From: DASQWP01 sp050697555
GTDB lineage: Bacteria; Actinomycetota; Thermoleophilia; Gaiellales; Gaiellaceae
Assembly (NCBI GenBank): GCA_050697555.1
Contig: JBOHAD010000003.1
Coordinates: 26,411-90,410, forward strand
Length of the DNA stretch: 64,000 bases
Reading direction: 5' to 3'
The position numbers and the translations under genes were made by a program. A model generated the notes under the pieces. It was not told the origin of the DNA and ran no database searches. It saw only the letters and a program-made list of their open reading frames with translations. Position 1 is the stretch's first letter. The number at the start of each line of letters is the position of its first letter. This document shows positions 48,468 to 56,396 of this stretch, one piece after another.

Positions 48468-49415
48468 TCAGCGGATGACGAGCGCCATGAGCGCCTTCTG
48501 GGCGTGGAGTCGGTTCTCGGCCTGGTCCCAGACCGCCGAGCGCGGACCGTAGAGGACGTCCTCGGTGATCTCCTCCCCGTAGTGAGCCGGCAGGCAGTGC
48601 AGGACGATCGCGCGCTCGCTCGCCAGCCCGACCATCCCCTCGTCGATCCGGTAGCCCGCGAGAGCGGAGAGCCGCCGCTCGCGCTCGTCGTCCTGGCCCA
48701 TGCTCGTCCAGACGTCCGTGTAGAGGACGTCCGCCCCCTCGGCCGCAGCGCGCGCGTCGCGTGTCAGCTCCACCGAGCTGCCCGACGCCTCGGCCGCCGC
48801 CCGCGCCCAGCCGACGACTTCCTCGAAGGGCTCGTAGTCCTCCGGGGTCGCGGCGACGAAGTCCAGCCCGACCTTGGCGCAGGCGACCATGAGCGAGTGG
48901 CAGACGTTGTTCCCGTCGCCGAGGTACGCCACGCGCACGCCCTCGAAGCCGTCGAGCCGCTCCCGGATCGTCATCAGGTCGGCGAGCGCCTGGCAGGGGT
49001 GGAAGTCGTCCGTGAGCCCGTTGATGACCGGCACGTCCGCGTGCTCGGCGAGCTCGTCGACGTCGGCCTGCTCGAACGTGCGGATCATGATGCCGTCGAG
49101 GTAGCGAGAGAGCACCTGCGCCGTGTCCTTGATCGTCTCGCCGCGGCCGAGCTGCAGATCTCCCGCGGCAAGGTAGAGACCCACCCCCCCGAGCTGCGCG
49201 ATCCCGACCTCGAAGCTCACCCGCGTTCGCGTCGAGGGCTTCTGGAAGATCATCCCGAGCATTCGCCCTTCGAGCGCCGCGTGGGGAACGCGCTCGCGCT
49301 GGCGCGCCTTGAAGCGGTCGGCGAGGTCGAGAACGGTGAGGAGCTCCCCGGGCTCCCAGTCGTTGATCCGCAGGAAGTCGCGCCCCTTCAGATGGGCCGA
49401 GATCACGGCGGGCAT
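48468..49415 (-). CDS. argF: Ornithine carbamoyltransferase
   Basis: 315 residues. The carbamoyl-phosphate loop STRTR (in FQKPSTRTRVSFEVG, about 59), MIRTF, HPCQ (FHPCQALADL, about 139), DGNNVCHS and the ornithine-loop HCLPAHYGEE are all present. It condenses carbamoyl phosphate with ornithine to citrulline, or runs backwards in arginine breakdown. Carbamate kinase lies 570 bases upstream on the same strand, beyond the hsp20 gene, so a catabolic role is possible. It heads an operon with rhomboid and zincin genes. Confidence 0.96.
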   Translation of the reverse strand: MPAVISAHLKGRDFLRINDWEPGELLTVLDLADRFKARQRERVPHAALEGRMLGMIFQKPSTRTRVSFEVGIAQLGGVGLYLAAGDLQLGRGETIKDTAQVLSRYLDGIMIRTFEQADVDELAEHADVPVINGLTDDFHPCQALADLMTIRERLDGFEGVRVAYLGDGNNVCHSLMVACAKVGLDFVAATPEDYEPFEEVVGWARAAAEASGSSVELTRDARAAAEGADVLYTDVWTSMGQDDERERRLSALAGYRIDEGMVGLASERAIVLHCLPAHYGEEITEDVLYGPRSAVWDQAENRLHAQKALMALVIR

Positions 49416-49432
49416 CCTATCCCTCGACTGAC

Positions 49433-49461
49433 TTGACAGCAGATGACTTAGGTTTTATCAT
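49433..49461 (+). promoter_or_regulatory. Consensus sigma-70 promoter of hsp20
   Basis: TTGACA (49433-49438), 17-base spacer, TATCAT (49456-49461), followed 36 bases later by the hsp20 ATG with GAGAGGAGGG as ribosome-binding site. It is one of the few near-consensus promoters here. CTTGACA and CTTAGGT upstream are only loosely like a heat-shock operator and I do not assign one. Confidence 0.75.
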
Positions 49462-49497
49462 GGCATCGCAAGCAAATCCTGAGAGGAGGGTTGCGAT

Positions 49498-49971
49498 ATG
49501 GCACTCGTACGTTGGGAACCGTTCCGTGAGCTCGCCGCCCTTCAGAACGAGATGGGCCGCTGGATGAGCCAGCTCTCCGGCGGGATCACACCGGGCAACG
49601 GGCAGTCCTCGACCTGGCTTCCCGCCGTCGACGTGTGGGAGACGGAGAAGGAGCTGGTGCTCTCGTTCGATCTGCCCGGCATCGCGGAGGACGAGATCGC
49701 AGTCGAGCTCGAGGACAACGTCCTGACCGTCAGCGGCCAGCGTGAGCGGACCTCCGAGCACTCGAGCGACCGCTTCTACCGCTTCGAGCGCCGCTTCGGG
49801 ACGTTCTCGCGGAGCGTGACGCTCCCGGCGGGCGTGAACGAGAAGGACATCGAGGCCGACTACACGAACGGCGTCCTCGAGATCCGCGTCCCCAAGCCGG
49901 AGGAGCAGAAGCCCAGGCGGATCCAGATCGGCTCGCAGGGCGCGATCGAGGGGGAGAGCACCCGCAAGTAG
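49498..49971 (+). CDS. Hsp20/alpha-crystallin small heat-shock protein
   Basis: 157 residues. MALVRWEPFRELAALQNEMG is the typical start of this class. The alpha-crystallin domain spans about 40-140 (WLPAVDVWETEKELVLSFDL, PGIAEDEIAVELEDNVLTVS, GTFSRSVTLPAGVNEKDIEA) and ends with the conserved YTNGVLEIRVPKPEE. The C-terminal tail has RRIQIGS, an I-x-I oligomer anchor. It holds unfolding proteins in soluble form under stress. The transcript has a consensus promoter and a strong ribosome-binding site. Confidence 0.96.
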   Translation: MALVRWEPFRELAALQNEMGRWMSQLSGGITPGNGQSSTWLPAVDVWETEKELVLSFDLPGIAEDEIAVELEDNVLTVSGQRERTSEHSSDRFYRFERRFGTFSRSVTLPAGVNEKDIEADYTNGVLEIRVPKPEEQKPRRIQIGSQGAIEGESTRK

Positions 49972-49984
49972 CAAGCGGGAGTCC

Positions 49985-50893
49985 TCACGGAAGGGAGGCC
50001 GGGACGATCCTCGTCCCGGCCTCTCCCCTGGCGATCGCCTCGGCGCTCGTGATGAGCGCCTCCCCGCCCGTCTCTCCGACGAACGCGAAGGCTGCTTCCA
50101 CCTTGGGGCGCATGCTCCCGGCCGGCAGCGACTCGATCAGGCCCTCGTCGCGCCCGCTGCGGAGCTCGGCGACGGGCCTCTCCTCCTCCGTCCCGAAGTC
50201 CCGGTAGACGACCGGAACCTGCGTCAGGATCACGAGCCGGTCCGCCCCCAGCCCGGCGGCGAGAAGGGCCGACGCGTGGTCCTTGTCGATGACACCGTCG
50301 ATCCCGTCGTGCCGGCCGTCCCGCCGGACGACCGGGATGCCCCCGCCGCCGACGGCTACGACCGTCGTCCCGGTTCGCAGCAACGTCCGCACGGCCTCGA
50401 GCTCGAGCACCTCGAGCGGCCGCGGCGACGGCACGACCCGCCGCCAGCCGCGGCCGGCGTCCTCCCGGAGCGTCCAGCCGCGCTCGCGCTCGAGCTCGCG
50501 CGCGCGGCTTGCGTCGTAGAACGGGCCGATGGGCTTCGCCGGGTCGCCGAAGGCCGGATCGTCCTCGGCGACGAGGACGTGCGTGGCGACGACCGCGACC
50601 GGCCGATCCGCGAGGGCCCGGAGCTCCGCGGCGAGCAGCGTCCCGATCTCGGCCTGGGTCTGCGCGACCGTGACCCAGAGTGGCAGCGGCGGCGCTTCCC
50701 GCGCGGCCAGCTCCTGGCGCAGGAGCTCGTTCCCCACCTGCGGCCCGTTCCCGTGCGTGAGGACGACGTCGTCTTCGAGCAGCGGCGCGATCGCGCCCAG
50801 CGTCGTGGCCAGGTTGGCGCGGTGCTCCGCCGCCGTCCCGCGCTCGCCCGGCCCGAGGAGCGCATTGCCCCCGAGCGCGACGACCGTCAGCAC
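49985..50893 (-). CDS. arcC: Carbamate kinase
   Basis: 302 residues, normal for ArcC. LTVVALGGNALLGPGERGTA, LTHGNGPQVGNELLRQE, PLWVTVAQTQAEIG, VAVGGGGIPVV, IDKDHASALLAAGLGADRLV and SMRPKVEAAFAFV are the conserved stretches. It makes ATP from carbamoyl phosphate and ADP, the last step of arginine deiminase-type or purine/agmatine breakdown, or runs backwards. Its upstream neighbour on the same strand is the COG2403 gene, separated by repeat element C. It converges on hsp20. Confidence 0.95.
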   Translation of the reverse strand: MLTVVALGGNALLGPGERGTAAEHRANLATTLGAIAPLLEDDVVLTHGNGPQVGNELLRQELAAREAPPLPLWVTVAQTQAEIGTLLAAELRALADRPVAVVATHVLVAEDDPAFGDPAKPIGPFYDASRARELERERGWTLREDAGRGWRRVVPSPRPLEVLELEAVRTLLRTGTTVVAVGGGGIPVVRRDGRHDGIDGVIDKDHASALLAAGLGADRLVILTQVPVVYRDFGTEEERPVAELRSGRDEGLIESLPAGSMRPKVEAAFAFVGETGGEALITSAEAIARGEAGTRIVPASLP

Positions 50894-50921
50894 GGACCAG
50901 CCCTCCCGCGGCCTCGCAGGA

Positions 50922-51027
50922 GCTTGTGTTTCACGAGCACAAGCATGAGTCGGCGCTCACGAGCATGGGAACTGCCTATTCGCGGGAAGCGCTCGCCGCT
51001 CCTCTCTTGTGCGCGTGGAACACAAGC
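50922..51027. repeat. Short inverted-repeat element, copy C
   Basis: The left end GCTTGTG-TTTCACGAG-CACAAGC (50922-50944) and the right end CTTGTG-CGCGTGGAA-CACAAG (51006-51026) are inverted relative to each other and match the ends of copies A and B. The element is about 106 bases, non-coding, and sits between arcC and the COG2403 gene within a same-strand run, where it could affect the joint transcript. Confidence 0.6.
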
Positions 51028-51065
51028 GGGTGGGTGGCTCGCGCGCCTCGCGGGCGGACCGGGGC

Positions 51066-52406
51066 CTATGCCAGCGCCGGCGCGGACTCGATGATCCCGC
51101 GGCTCTCGAGGATCCCGGCGATGGTCGGCTCGCCGAGTTCCTGGAGCCGGTAGGTGACCCGCAGGGCCGGCTTGCCGATGTCGATCACCCGACGGAGGTC
51201 GATCGGCGTGCCGATGAGGACGAGGTCGGCGTCCGAGCGCTCGATCGTCTCCTTGAGCTCCTCCATCTGCCGGCGCCCGTAGCCCATGGCGGGCAGGAGC
51301 CCGGCGACGTGCGGGTACGCCTCCAACGTCTCCCGGATGGAGCCGACCGCGAAGGGCCGCGGATCGACGAGCTCGTCGGCTCCGTGCTGCCTCGCCGCGA
51401 GCACTGCTGCGCCGTACGTCATCTCGCCGTGCGTGAGGGTCGGGCCGTCCTCCACCGCCAGCACGCGCTTGCCGCGGATCTCGCCCGCGCCGCCGTCCTC
51501 CACGACGAAGGGCGAAGCCGCGCGCACGATGAGAGCCCCCGGGTTGACCTCGTGGATCGACGCGAGCACCGCCTCGACGCCCTCCGGAGGGGCCGTGTCG
51601 GTCTTGTTGACGACGCAGACGTCCGCCATGCGGAGATTCGTCTCGCCGGGGTGGTAGCGAAGCTCGTGCCCGGGCCGGTGCGGGTCGCAGACGACGATGT
51701 GAAGGTCCGGCCGGATGAAGGGCGTGTCGTTGTTGCCCCCGTCCCAGACGATCACGTCCGCCTCCTCCTCCGCCTGCGCGAGGATGGCGCCGTAGTCGAT
51801 CCCGGCGAAGACGAGGTTGCCCTCGGCGAGGTGCGGCTCGTACTCCTCCCGCTCCTCGATCGTGCACTCCGCCGCGTCGAGGTCCTCGTAGCGCTCGAAG
51901 CGCTGCACGGCCTGCTTCGTCAGGTCTCCGTAGGGCATGGGATGGCGGAGAACCGCGACCCGCTTGCCCGCGTCGCGCAGCACCCCGGCCACGTGGCGCG
52001 TCGTCTGGCTCTTGCCCGAGCCCGTCCGGACGGCGCAGATCGCCACCACCGGCTTCTGCGAGCGCAGCATCGTCGCGCTCGGGCTCAGCAGCCGGTAGTC
52101 GGCGCCCGCCGCCAGGGTGATCGAGCCGACGTGCATGACGTGCTCGTGGGTGACGTCGGAGTAGGCGAAGACGACCTCGTCCACCTCCTCTCGGCGGACG
52201 AGGGCGGCGAGGTCGTCCTCGGGGACGATCGGGATCCCCTGCGGGTACTGCTCGCCGGCGAGCTCGGCCGGGTAGACGCGCCCCTCGATGTCGGGGATCT
52301 GCGTCGCCGTGAAGGCGACGACCTCGACGTCCTCGCGGCCGCGGAAGACGACGTTGAAGTTGTGGAAGTCGCGGCCGGCGGCGCCGGCGACGACGATGCG
52401 CCTCAA
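51066..52406 (-). CDS. COG2403-type P-loop NTPase (annotated elsewhere as cyclic 2,3-diphosphoglycerate synthetase-like)
   Basis: 446 residues from a TTG at 52406 that overlaps the M3 peptidase stop (TTGA). It has an N-terminal Rossmann-like domain (RIVVAGAAGRDFHNFNVVFR, VEVVAFTATQIPDIEGRVYP), then a P-loop domain with the Walker A AVRTGSGKSQTTRHVAGVL (about 135), ADVIVWDGGNNDTPFIRPDL and a VVNKTD guanine-type motif (VCVVNKTDTAPP). Homologues are called cyclic 2,3-DPG synthetase or predicted GTPase and often occur with carbamoyl-phosphate enzymes. The reaction here is unknown. Its context (argF and arcC nearby) suggests a role in carbamoyl-phosphate or arginine metabolism. Confidence 0.87.
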   Translation of the reverse strand: MRRIVVAGAAGRDFHNFNVVFRGREDVEVVAFTATQIPDIEGRVYPAELAGEQYPQGIPIVPEDDLAALVRREEVDEVVFAYSDVTHEHVMHVGSITLAAGADYRLLSPSATMLRSQKPVVAICAVRTGSGKSQTTRHVAGVLRDAGKRVAVLRHPMPYGDLTKQAVQRFERYEDLDAAECTIEEREEYEPHLAEGNLVFAGIDYGAILAQAEEEADVIVWDGGNNDTPFIRPDLHIVVCDPHRPGHELRYHPGETNLRMADVCVVNKTDTAPPEGVEAVLASIHEVNPGALIVRAASPFVVEDGGAGEIRGKRVLAVEDGPTLTHGEMTYGAAVLAARQHGADELVDPRPFAVGSIRETLEAYPHVAGLLPAMGYGRRQMEELKETIERSDADLVLIGTPIDLRRVIDIGKPALRVTYRLQELGEPTIAGILESRGIIESAPALA

Positions 52407-53896
52407 ACTTTCACCTCGGCGCGGATTCTGTCGCCCACGGCGGACAGCTCCAGCTCGGTGCCAGCGACCTCGTCGAGGAGCTCGTCCGCCGGAAGCCGCT
52501 GCCCCTCGCTCCAGAGCTCGCGCAGGAGCGAGCCCGCTTCGCGCCGCGTGAACCAGGCGCTCCCGAACTCCTCCTGCAGGAACGCACGAAGCTGCGACGA
52601 GAGCGCCCAGGCGCGCAGGTACGACGTGGAGTAGAAGCCGGTGTCCACGTCCGCGAGGAAGTCGCCGCCGGACGGCTCGATCTTCGTCGCGTCCTCGAGC
52701 AGCTCGACATAGCGCGGGCGCATGCCGTCCAGCTCCGACTCCCCGTGCAGCTCGAGCTCGTAGAGGAGCTTGCCGCAGTAGCGGCGGACGAAGTAGAGGA
52801 GCTCCGCGCCCGCCTCGACGGCGAAGTCCTCGGGCCGGGCGAAGTCGAGCCTGCGGGCGAGCCAGGCGGGGTCGTCGACCAGGGAGTCGAAGAGCATGGC
52901 CCAGCCCTCCGTGACCGCGTTGTCGCCGAGCCGTCGCGCCTCGACGGGCAGATCCCCGCTGGTGTGCGCGTAGTGCTCGGCGTGGCCGGCCTCGTGGAAG
53001 AAGGCGTGCCAGTCGTCGGGCCCGCCGATCGGCTGGATGACGAGCATGACGCGCTCCGGCACCTCGATCGGCGCGCAGAAGGCGCGCGGCGACTTCTGCG
53101 GCCGGGACTCGATGTCCAGGTGGACGTTCTTCTGCGCGCGCAGGTCGATGCCGAGCCCGTGGAGCGTCCACTCGAGCGCCGGCACCATCGCGTCAGCGGG
53201 AAAGCCGGCGTCCCACTCGCTCGCGCGGAAGAGTCGAGCCACGTCGGAGCGGACCGCCTGCTCGAGCTCGACGCCGACCCGCCGGCGGAAGAGAGGGTCG
53301 AGCGCTGCGACGTAGAGCTCCTCGGTCTCGTCGAGAAAGCGCCGGCATTGCCCGGCGAGCTCGTCCAGGGGGAAGCCGAAGCGGTCGTAGAGGGCCCGGT
53401 ACGTGGGGGCGCCGAGCCGGCGCGTCGCCTCCCGGCGGGTCTCCTCGGCGGCGGCGTAGCGGGGAGCCAGGTGCTCCTCTGCGAGCTCGACGCGGACGGC
53501 GTCGAGACGCTGCCGGCGCGCCCGGTCCGGCTCGTTGGCGATGGAGGGCTTGAGCATCCGGAAGGGGATCTCCTCGCCATCCACCTCGGCGGTCAGCGAG
53601 GCCTCGAGACCGGCGATCTCCTCCGCCTCGGCGCGCGTCAGGTTGCCGAGGTAGCCCTCGCACGCGAAGCGCCAGAGCTCGACCTCGCCCGCGGAGCCCT
53701 CCTCGGCCGCGGCGCCCACGCGCTCGCAGGCGTCGAGGGTGGTCAGGTCGGCGAAGCGCTCGTAGATGGGCTCGAGCTCGAAGGCCTCCTTGTGCCCGGC
53801 GAAGTGGAGGTAGTACTCCTCGTCGAGCGCGGCGATGAACCGGTCGGCCTCGTCCCGGTAGGCATCCAGGTCGCTCCTCGGGGGGGCCGTCGCCAT
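52403..53896 (-). CDS. M3-like (oligoendopeptidase-type) metallopeptidase
   Basis: 497 residues, almost wholly helical, with the gluzincin active site DDWHAFFHEAGHAEHYAHT (about 300) and the downstream glutamate helix LGDNAVTEGWAMLFDSLVDD. The segment FCAPIEVPERVMLVIQPIGG before the site and the late FYSTSYLRAWALSSQLRAF also follow the M3 pattern. It is shorter than PepF (about 600) and resembles bacterial M3-like peptidases of actinobacteria. It is probably cytoplasmic (no signal peptide) and degrades peptides. It is translated together with the COG2403 gene. Confidence 0.87.
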   Translation of the reverse strand: MATAPPRSDLDAYRDEADRFIAALDEEYYLHFAGHKEAFELEPIYERFADLTTLDACERVGAAAEEGSAGEVELWRFACEGYLGNLTRAEAEEIAGLEASLTAEVDGEEIPFRMLKPSIANEPDRARRQRLDAVRVELAEEHLAPRYAAAEETRREATRRLGAPTYRALYDRFGFPLDELAGQCRRFLDETEELYVAALDPLFRRRVGVELEQAVRSDVARLFRASEWDAGFPADAMVPALEWTLHGLGIDLRAQKNVHLDIESRPQKSPRAFCAPIEVPERVMLVIQPIGGPDDWHAFFHEAGHAEHYAHTSGDLPVEARRLGDNAVTEGWAMLFDSLVDDPAWLARRLDFARPEDFAVEAGAELLYFVRRYCGKLLYELELHGESELDGMRPRYVELLEDATKIEPSGGDFLADVDTGFYSTSYLRAWALSSQLRAFLQEEFGSAWFTRREAGSLLRELWSEGQRLPADELLDEVAGTELELSAVGDRIRAEVKV

Positions 53897-53919
53897 GCGG
53901 TCGCGTATCCTAGCGCCCC

Positions 53920-54315
53920 GTGCGCGAGATCCAGGTGCAGACGGAGCGCAAGACGCAGCTCGTCGACATCACGAAGCAGGTCCGGGACACGCTCGAGGAC
54001 GAGGGCGCTTCGGCGGCGCTCGTCTACATTCCGCACACCACCGCGGGCGTCACGATCAACGAGAAGATCGACCCCGACCTGCTCGAGGACTTCGAGGAGG
54101 CCTTTCAGAAGATCGTCGGCGAGCAGTGGACGTGGCGCCACCTCGACGCGGACGGGCCCAACGCCCCGTCGCACGTCCGCGCCTCGCTCGCCGGCCCGCA
54201 GGTTCTGATCCCCGTCCAAGGCGGCGACCTCGCCCTCGGGACGTACCAGGGGATCTTCTTCTGCGAGTTCGACGGCCCGCGCTCGCGGAAGGTCTTCGTC
54301 TCGACGTTGCGCTAG
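53920..54315 (+). CDS. YjbQ/UPF0047 family protein
   Basis: 131 residues from GTG 53920. QLVDITKQVRDTLEDEGASA, ALVYIPHTTAGVTINEKIDP, EQWTWRHLDADGPNAPSHVR, ASLAGPQVLIPVQGGDLALG and TYQGIFFCEFDGPRSRKVFV are the conserved strands and the H-T-T / H.D.N..H residues of this family. Some members show weak thiamine-phosphate synthase activity, but the main function is not known. It is divergent from the M3 peptidase gene with only 23 bases between starts. Confidence 0.92.
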   Translation: MREIQVQTERKTQLVDITKQVRDTLEDEGASAALVYIPHTTAGVTINEKIDPDLLEDFEEAFQKIVGEQWTWRHLDADGPNAPSHVRASLAGPQVLIPVQGGDLALGTYQGIFFCEFDGPRSRKVFVSTLR

Positions 54316-54488
54316 TAGAACGCGCCGCCGGAGCCGCGGCCGGACCCGAGGCGCTGGAGCTCCTCGGCCGCACGGCGCTCGGCCTCCAAGCGCTCGTGCT
54401 GCGCGCGACGACGCGCGGCCTCGTCCTCAGCCTGCTCGCGCGGGCTCTTCTCGCGCCGCCTCAGCCGCCGCCGAAGTCTCTCGAGCAT
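54312..54488 (-). CDS. Small charged coiled-coil protein of unknown function
   Basis: 58 residues: a very basic start (MLERLRRRLRRREKSPREQ), a heptad-like charged helix (AARRRAQHERLEAERRAAEE) and a Gly-rich end. The family is not recognised. It overlaps the end of YjbQ by 4 bases and its ATG lies 41 bases from the divergent RNA methyltransferase. Similar small proteins are common in this clade's genomes; expression is unproven. Confidence 0.42.
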   Translation of the reverse strand: MLERLRRRLRRREKSPREQAEDEAARRRAQHERLEAERRAAEELQRLGSGRGSGGAFY

Positions 54489-54529
54489 GGTCGGAGTGTA
54501 CGCCGCCGGTTCGCTAACGTCAGTTCGCC

Positions 54530-55894
54530 ATGGCTGCCCCCGTCTCCCGCGACCAGGAGCTCGAGCTCCGGATCGACTCGCTCGCCTACGGCGGGAACGG
54601 CGTCGCGCGCCTGAACGGCTTCGTCGTCTTCGTCCGCCGCGGCCTGCCGGGCGACACCGTCCGCGCCCGCGTGACGAAGGTGAAGCGGAACCACGCGGAG
54701 GCGGTCTCGCTCGAGGTCGTCGAGGCGGGCGCGCCGCGCGTCGAGGCGCCCTGCGAGCACTACCCGGCCTGCGGCGGCTGCCGCTTCCAGGATCTCGCCT
54801 ACGAGGCGCAGCTCGAAGCGAAGGCGCAGCAGGTGGGGGACGCACTCGCGCGCATCGGCCGCCTCTCCGACGTCCGGCTCGAGCCGGCGGTGCCGGCCGA
54901 GTCCGTCTTCCACTACCGGAACAAGCTCGAGTACTCCTTCGCCGAGAGCGAGGACGGGCTCGCGCTCGGCTTCCACCGCGCGGGCCGCTGGGACGAAGTG
55001 CTCGACGTCGAGCGCTGCTGGCTCACGACCGACCTCGGGAACGCGATCCGGAACGCCGTCAAGGAGTGGGCGCGCGCGCACGGGCTCCCGCCGTTCGACC
55101 AGGAGCGGCAGGAGGGCTACCTGCGCCACCTCGTCGTCCGCGAGGGGCGCAACACCGGCCAGGCGCTCGTCGTGCTGGTGACGGCGCCGGGGGACCTCGC
55201 CCACGCGGAGAGCTTCGTCGAGACGCTGCGCCGCTTCCCCGAGGTGCGCTCGGTGCACTGGGCGGTGAACGACACGCCGGCCGAGGTGACGAATCTCCCG
55301 AGCAGGCTCCTCTGGGGCGAGGACGCCATCGAGGAGGAGATCCTCGGTCTCCGCTTCCGCATCCGGCCGAACGCGTTCCTCCAGACGAACACCGCCATGT
55401 GCGAGGTGCTCTACCGGCTCGCGGGCGAGTACGCCGGCCTCACGGGCGAGGAGGCCGTCTACGACCTGTACTGCGGCACGGGTGCGATCTCGCTCACGCT
55501 TGCGCGCGACGCGCTCACGGTCTGGGGAATCGAGTCTTCGGAGGAGTCGGTCGTCTGCGCGGTGGAGAACGCCGAGCTGAACGGGATCGCCAACGCGGCC
55601 TTCTTCGCGGGCGACGTGGGCGCCGACCTCGAGGAGCTGCGCGACCGCGCCGGGCCGCCGGACGTCGTCGTCGTCGACCCGCCGCGCGCCGGGCTCTCCG
55701 GGAAGGCGCTCCGCAGGATCGGCGGCCTGGAGGCGCCCCGGATCGTCTACGTCTCCTGCAACCCGACGACGCTCGCAGGGAACGCGAGGGAGCTCGTGTC
55801 CGAGTGGGGCTACCGGCTCGAGCGAGCTCGGCCCGTCGACATGTTCCCGCACACGCCGCACGTGGAGACGGTGGCGCTCTTCACGCGTGAGTAG
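54530..55894 (+). CDS. RumA/TrmA-family RNA m5U methyltransferase with TRAM domain and [4Fe-4S] site
   Basis: 454 residues. An N-terminal TRAM domain (LELRIDSLAYGGNGVARLNG, VRARVTKVKRNHAEAVSLEV) leads to the cluster cysteines CEHYPACGGCRFQDLAYEAQ (75-84) with a fourth Cys in ERCWLTT (about 162). Then follow the central domain, the SAM motif AVYDLYCGTGAISLTLAR, DVVVVDPPRAGLSGKALRR and the catalytic Cys in YVSCNPTTLAGN (about 409). It methylates a uridine in 23S rRNA (RlmD/RlmCD-like) or tRNA; the exact site cannot be told. It overlaps the flavin reductase gene by 8 bases. Confidence 0.92.
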   Translation: MAAPVSRDQELELRIDSLAYGGNGVARLNGFVVFVRRGLPGDTVRARVTKVKRNHAEAVSLEVVEAGAPRVEAPCEHYPACGGCRFQDLAYEAQLEAKAQQVGDALARIGRLSDVRLEPAVPAESVFHYRNKLEYSFAESEDGLALGFHRAGRWDEVLDVERCWLTTDLGNAIRNAVKEWARAHGLPPFDQERQEGYLRHLVVREGRNTGQALVVLVTAPGDLAHAESFVETLRRFPEVRSVHWAVNDTPAEVTNLPSRLLWGEDAIEEEILGLRFRIRPNAFLQTNTAMCEVLYRLAGEYAGLTGEEAVYDLYCGTGAISLTLARDALTVWGIESSEESVVCAVENAELNGIANAAFFAGDVGADLEELRDRAGPPDVVVVDPPRAGLSGKALRRIGGLEAPRIVYVSCNPTTLAGNARELVSEWGYRLERARPVDMFPHTPHVETVALFTRE

Positions 55895-56396
55895 GGTTCC
55901 CGCCCTCCTCGACCGCCTCGACACCACCGCCTGCGTCGTCACGACCGCGCACGAGGGGCGGCCGGCGGGCTGTCTCGTCACCTACCTGACGCCGGCGAGC
56001 ATCACGGCAGCGCGGCCACGCCTGCTCGTGCTCACGTCGCACGAGAACCTCACGCATGAGCTCGTCGAGAGGAGCGGCGTCCTCGCGGTCCATCCGCTGG
56101 CTCGCGGACAGGAGACGTGGATTCGCCATTTCGGCTTCCAGTCGGGCCGCGACGTGGACAAGTTCGACGGGCTCGAGTGGGAGGCGGGGGAGACGGGCGC
56201 GCCGCTCCTCGCCGACGCGCTCGGGTACCTGGAGGGGCGCGTTCACGCTTCGCTCGACTGCGGCGACCACACTGCCCGCCTGGTCGAGCCGGTTGCCGCC
56301 GGACTCCGCGACGCCGAGGCGATCCCCCTGCGCGCCTGGGACGTCTACGCGGGCGGCGAGGACGATCCCCGCTCGCGCTCGCTGTTCCCCTCCTGA
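55887..56396 (+). CDS. Flavin-reductase-like FMN-binding protein
   Basis: 169 residues from a GTG at 55887 overlapping the previous stop. LDTTACVVTTAHEGRPAGCL, VTYLTPASITAARPRLLVLT, SHENLTHELVERSGVLAVHP, HFGFQSGRDVDKFDGLEWE and GYLEGRVHASLDCGDHTARL follow the flavin-reductase fold (split barrel binding FMN). It probably reduces or binds flavin; the partner is unknown. The end overlaps the convergent membrane protein by about 50 bases. Confidence 0.77.
   Translation: MSRVPALLDRLDTTACVVTTAHEGRPAGCLVTYLTPASITAARPRLLVLTSHENLTHELVERSGVLAVHPLARGQETWIRHFGFQSGRDVDKFDGLEWEAGETGAPLLADALGYLEGRVHASLDCGDHTARLVEPVAAGLRDAEAIPLRAWDVYAGGEDDPRSRSLFPS

Noticed and set aside
49425..49497. HspR/HAIR operator in front of hsp20
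   Set aside because: CTTGACA and CTTAGGT are direct and imperfect, not the inverted CTTGAGT-N7-ACTCAAG arrangement.
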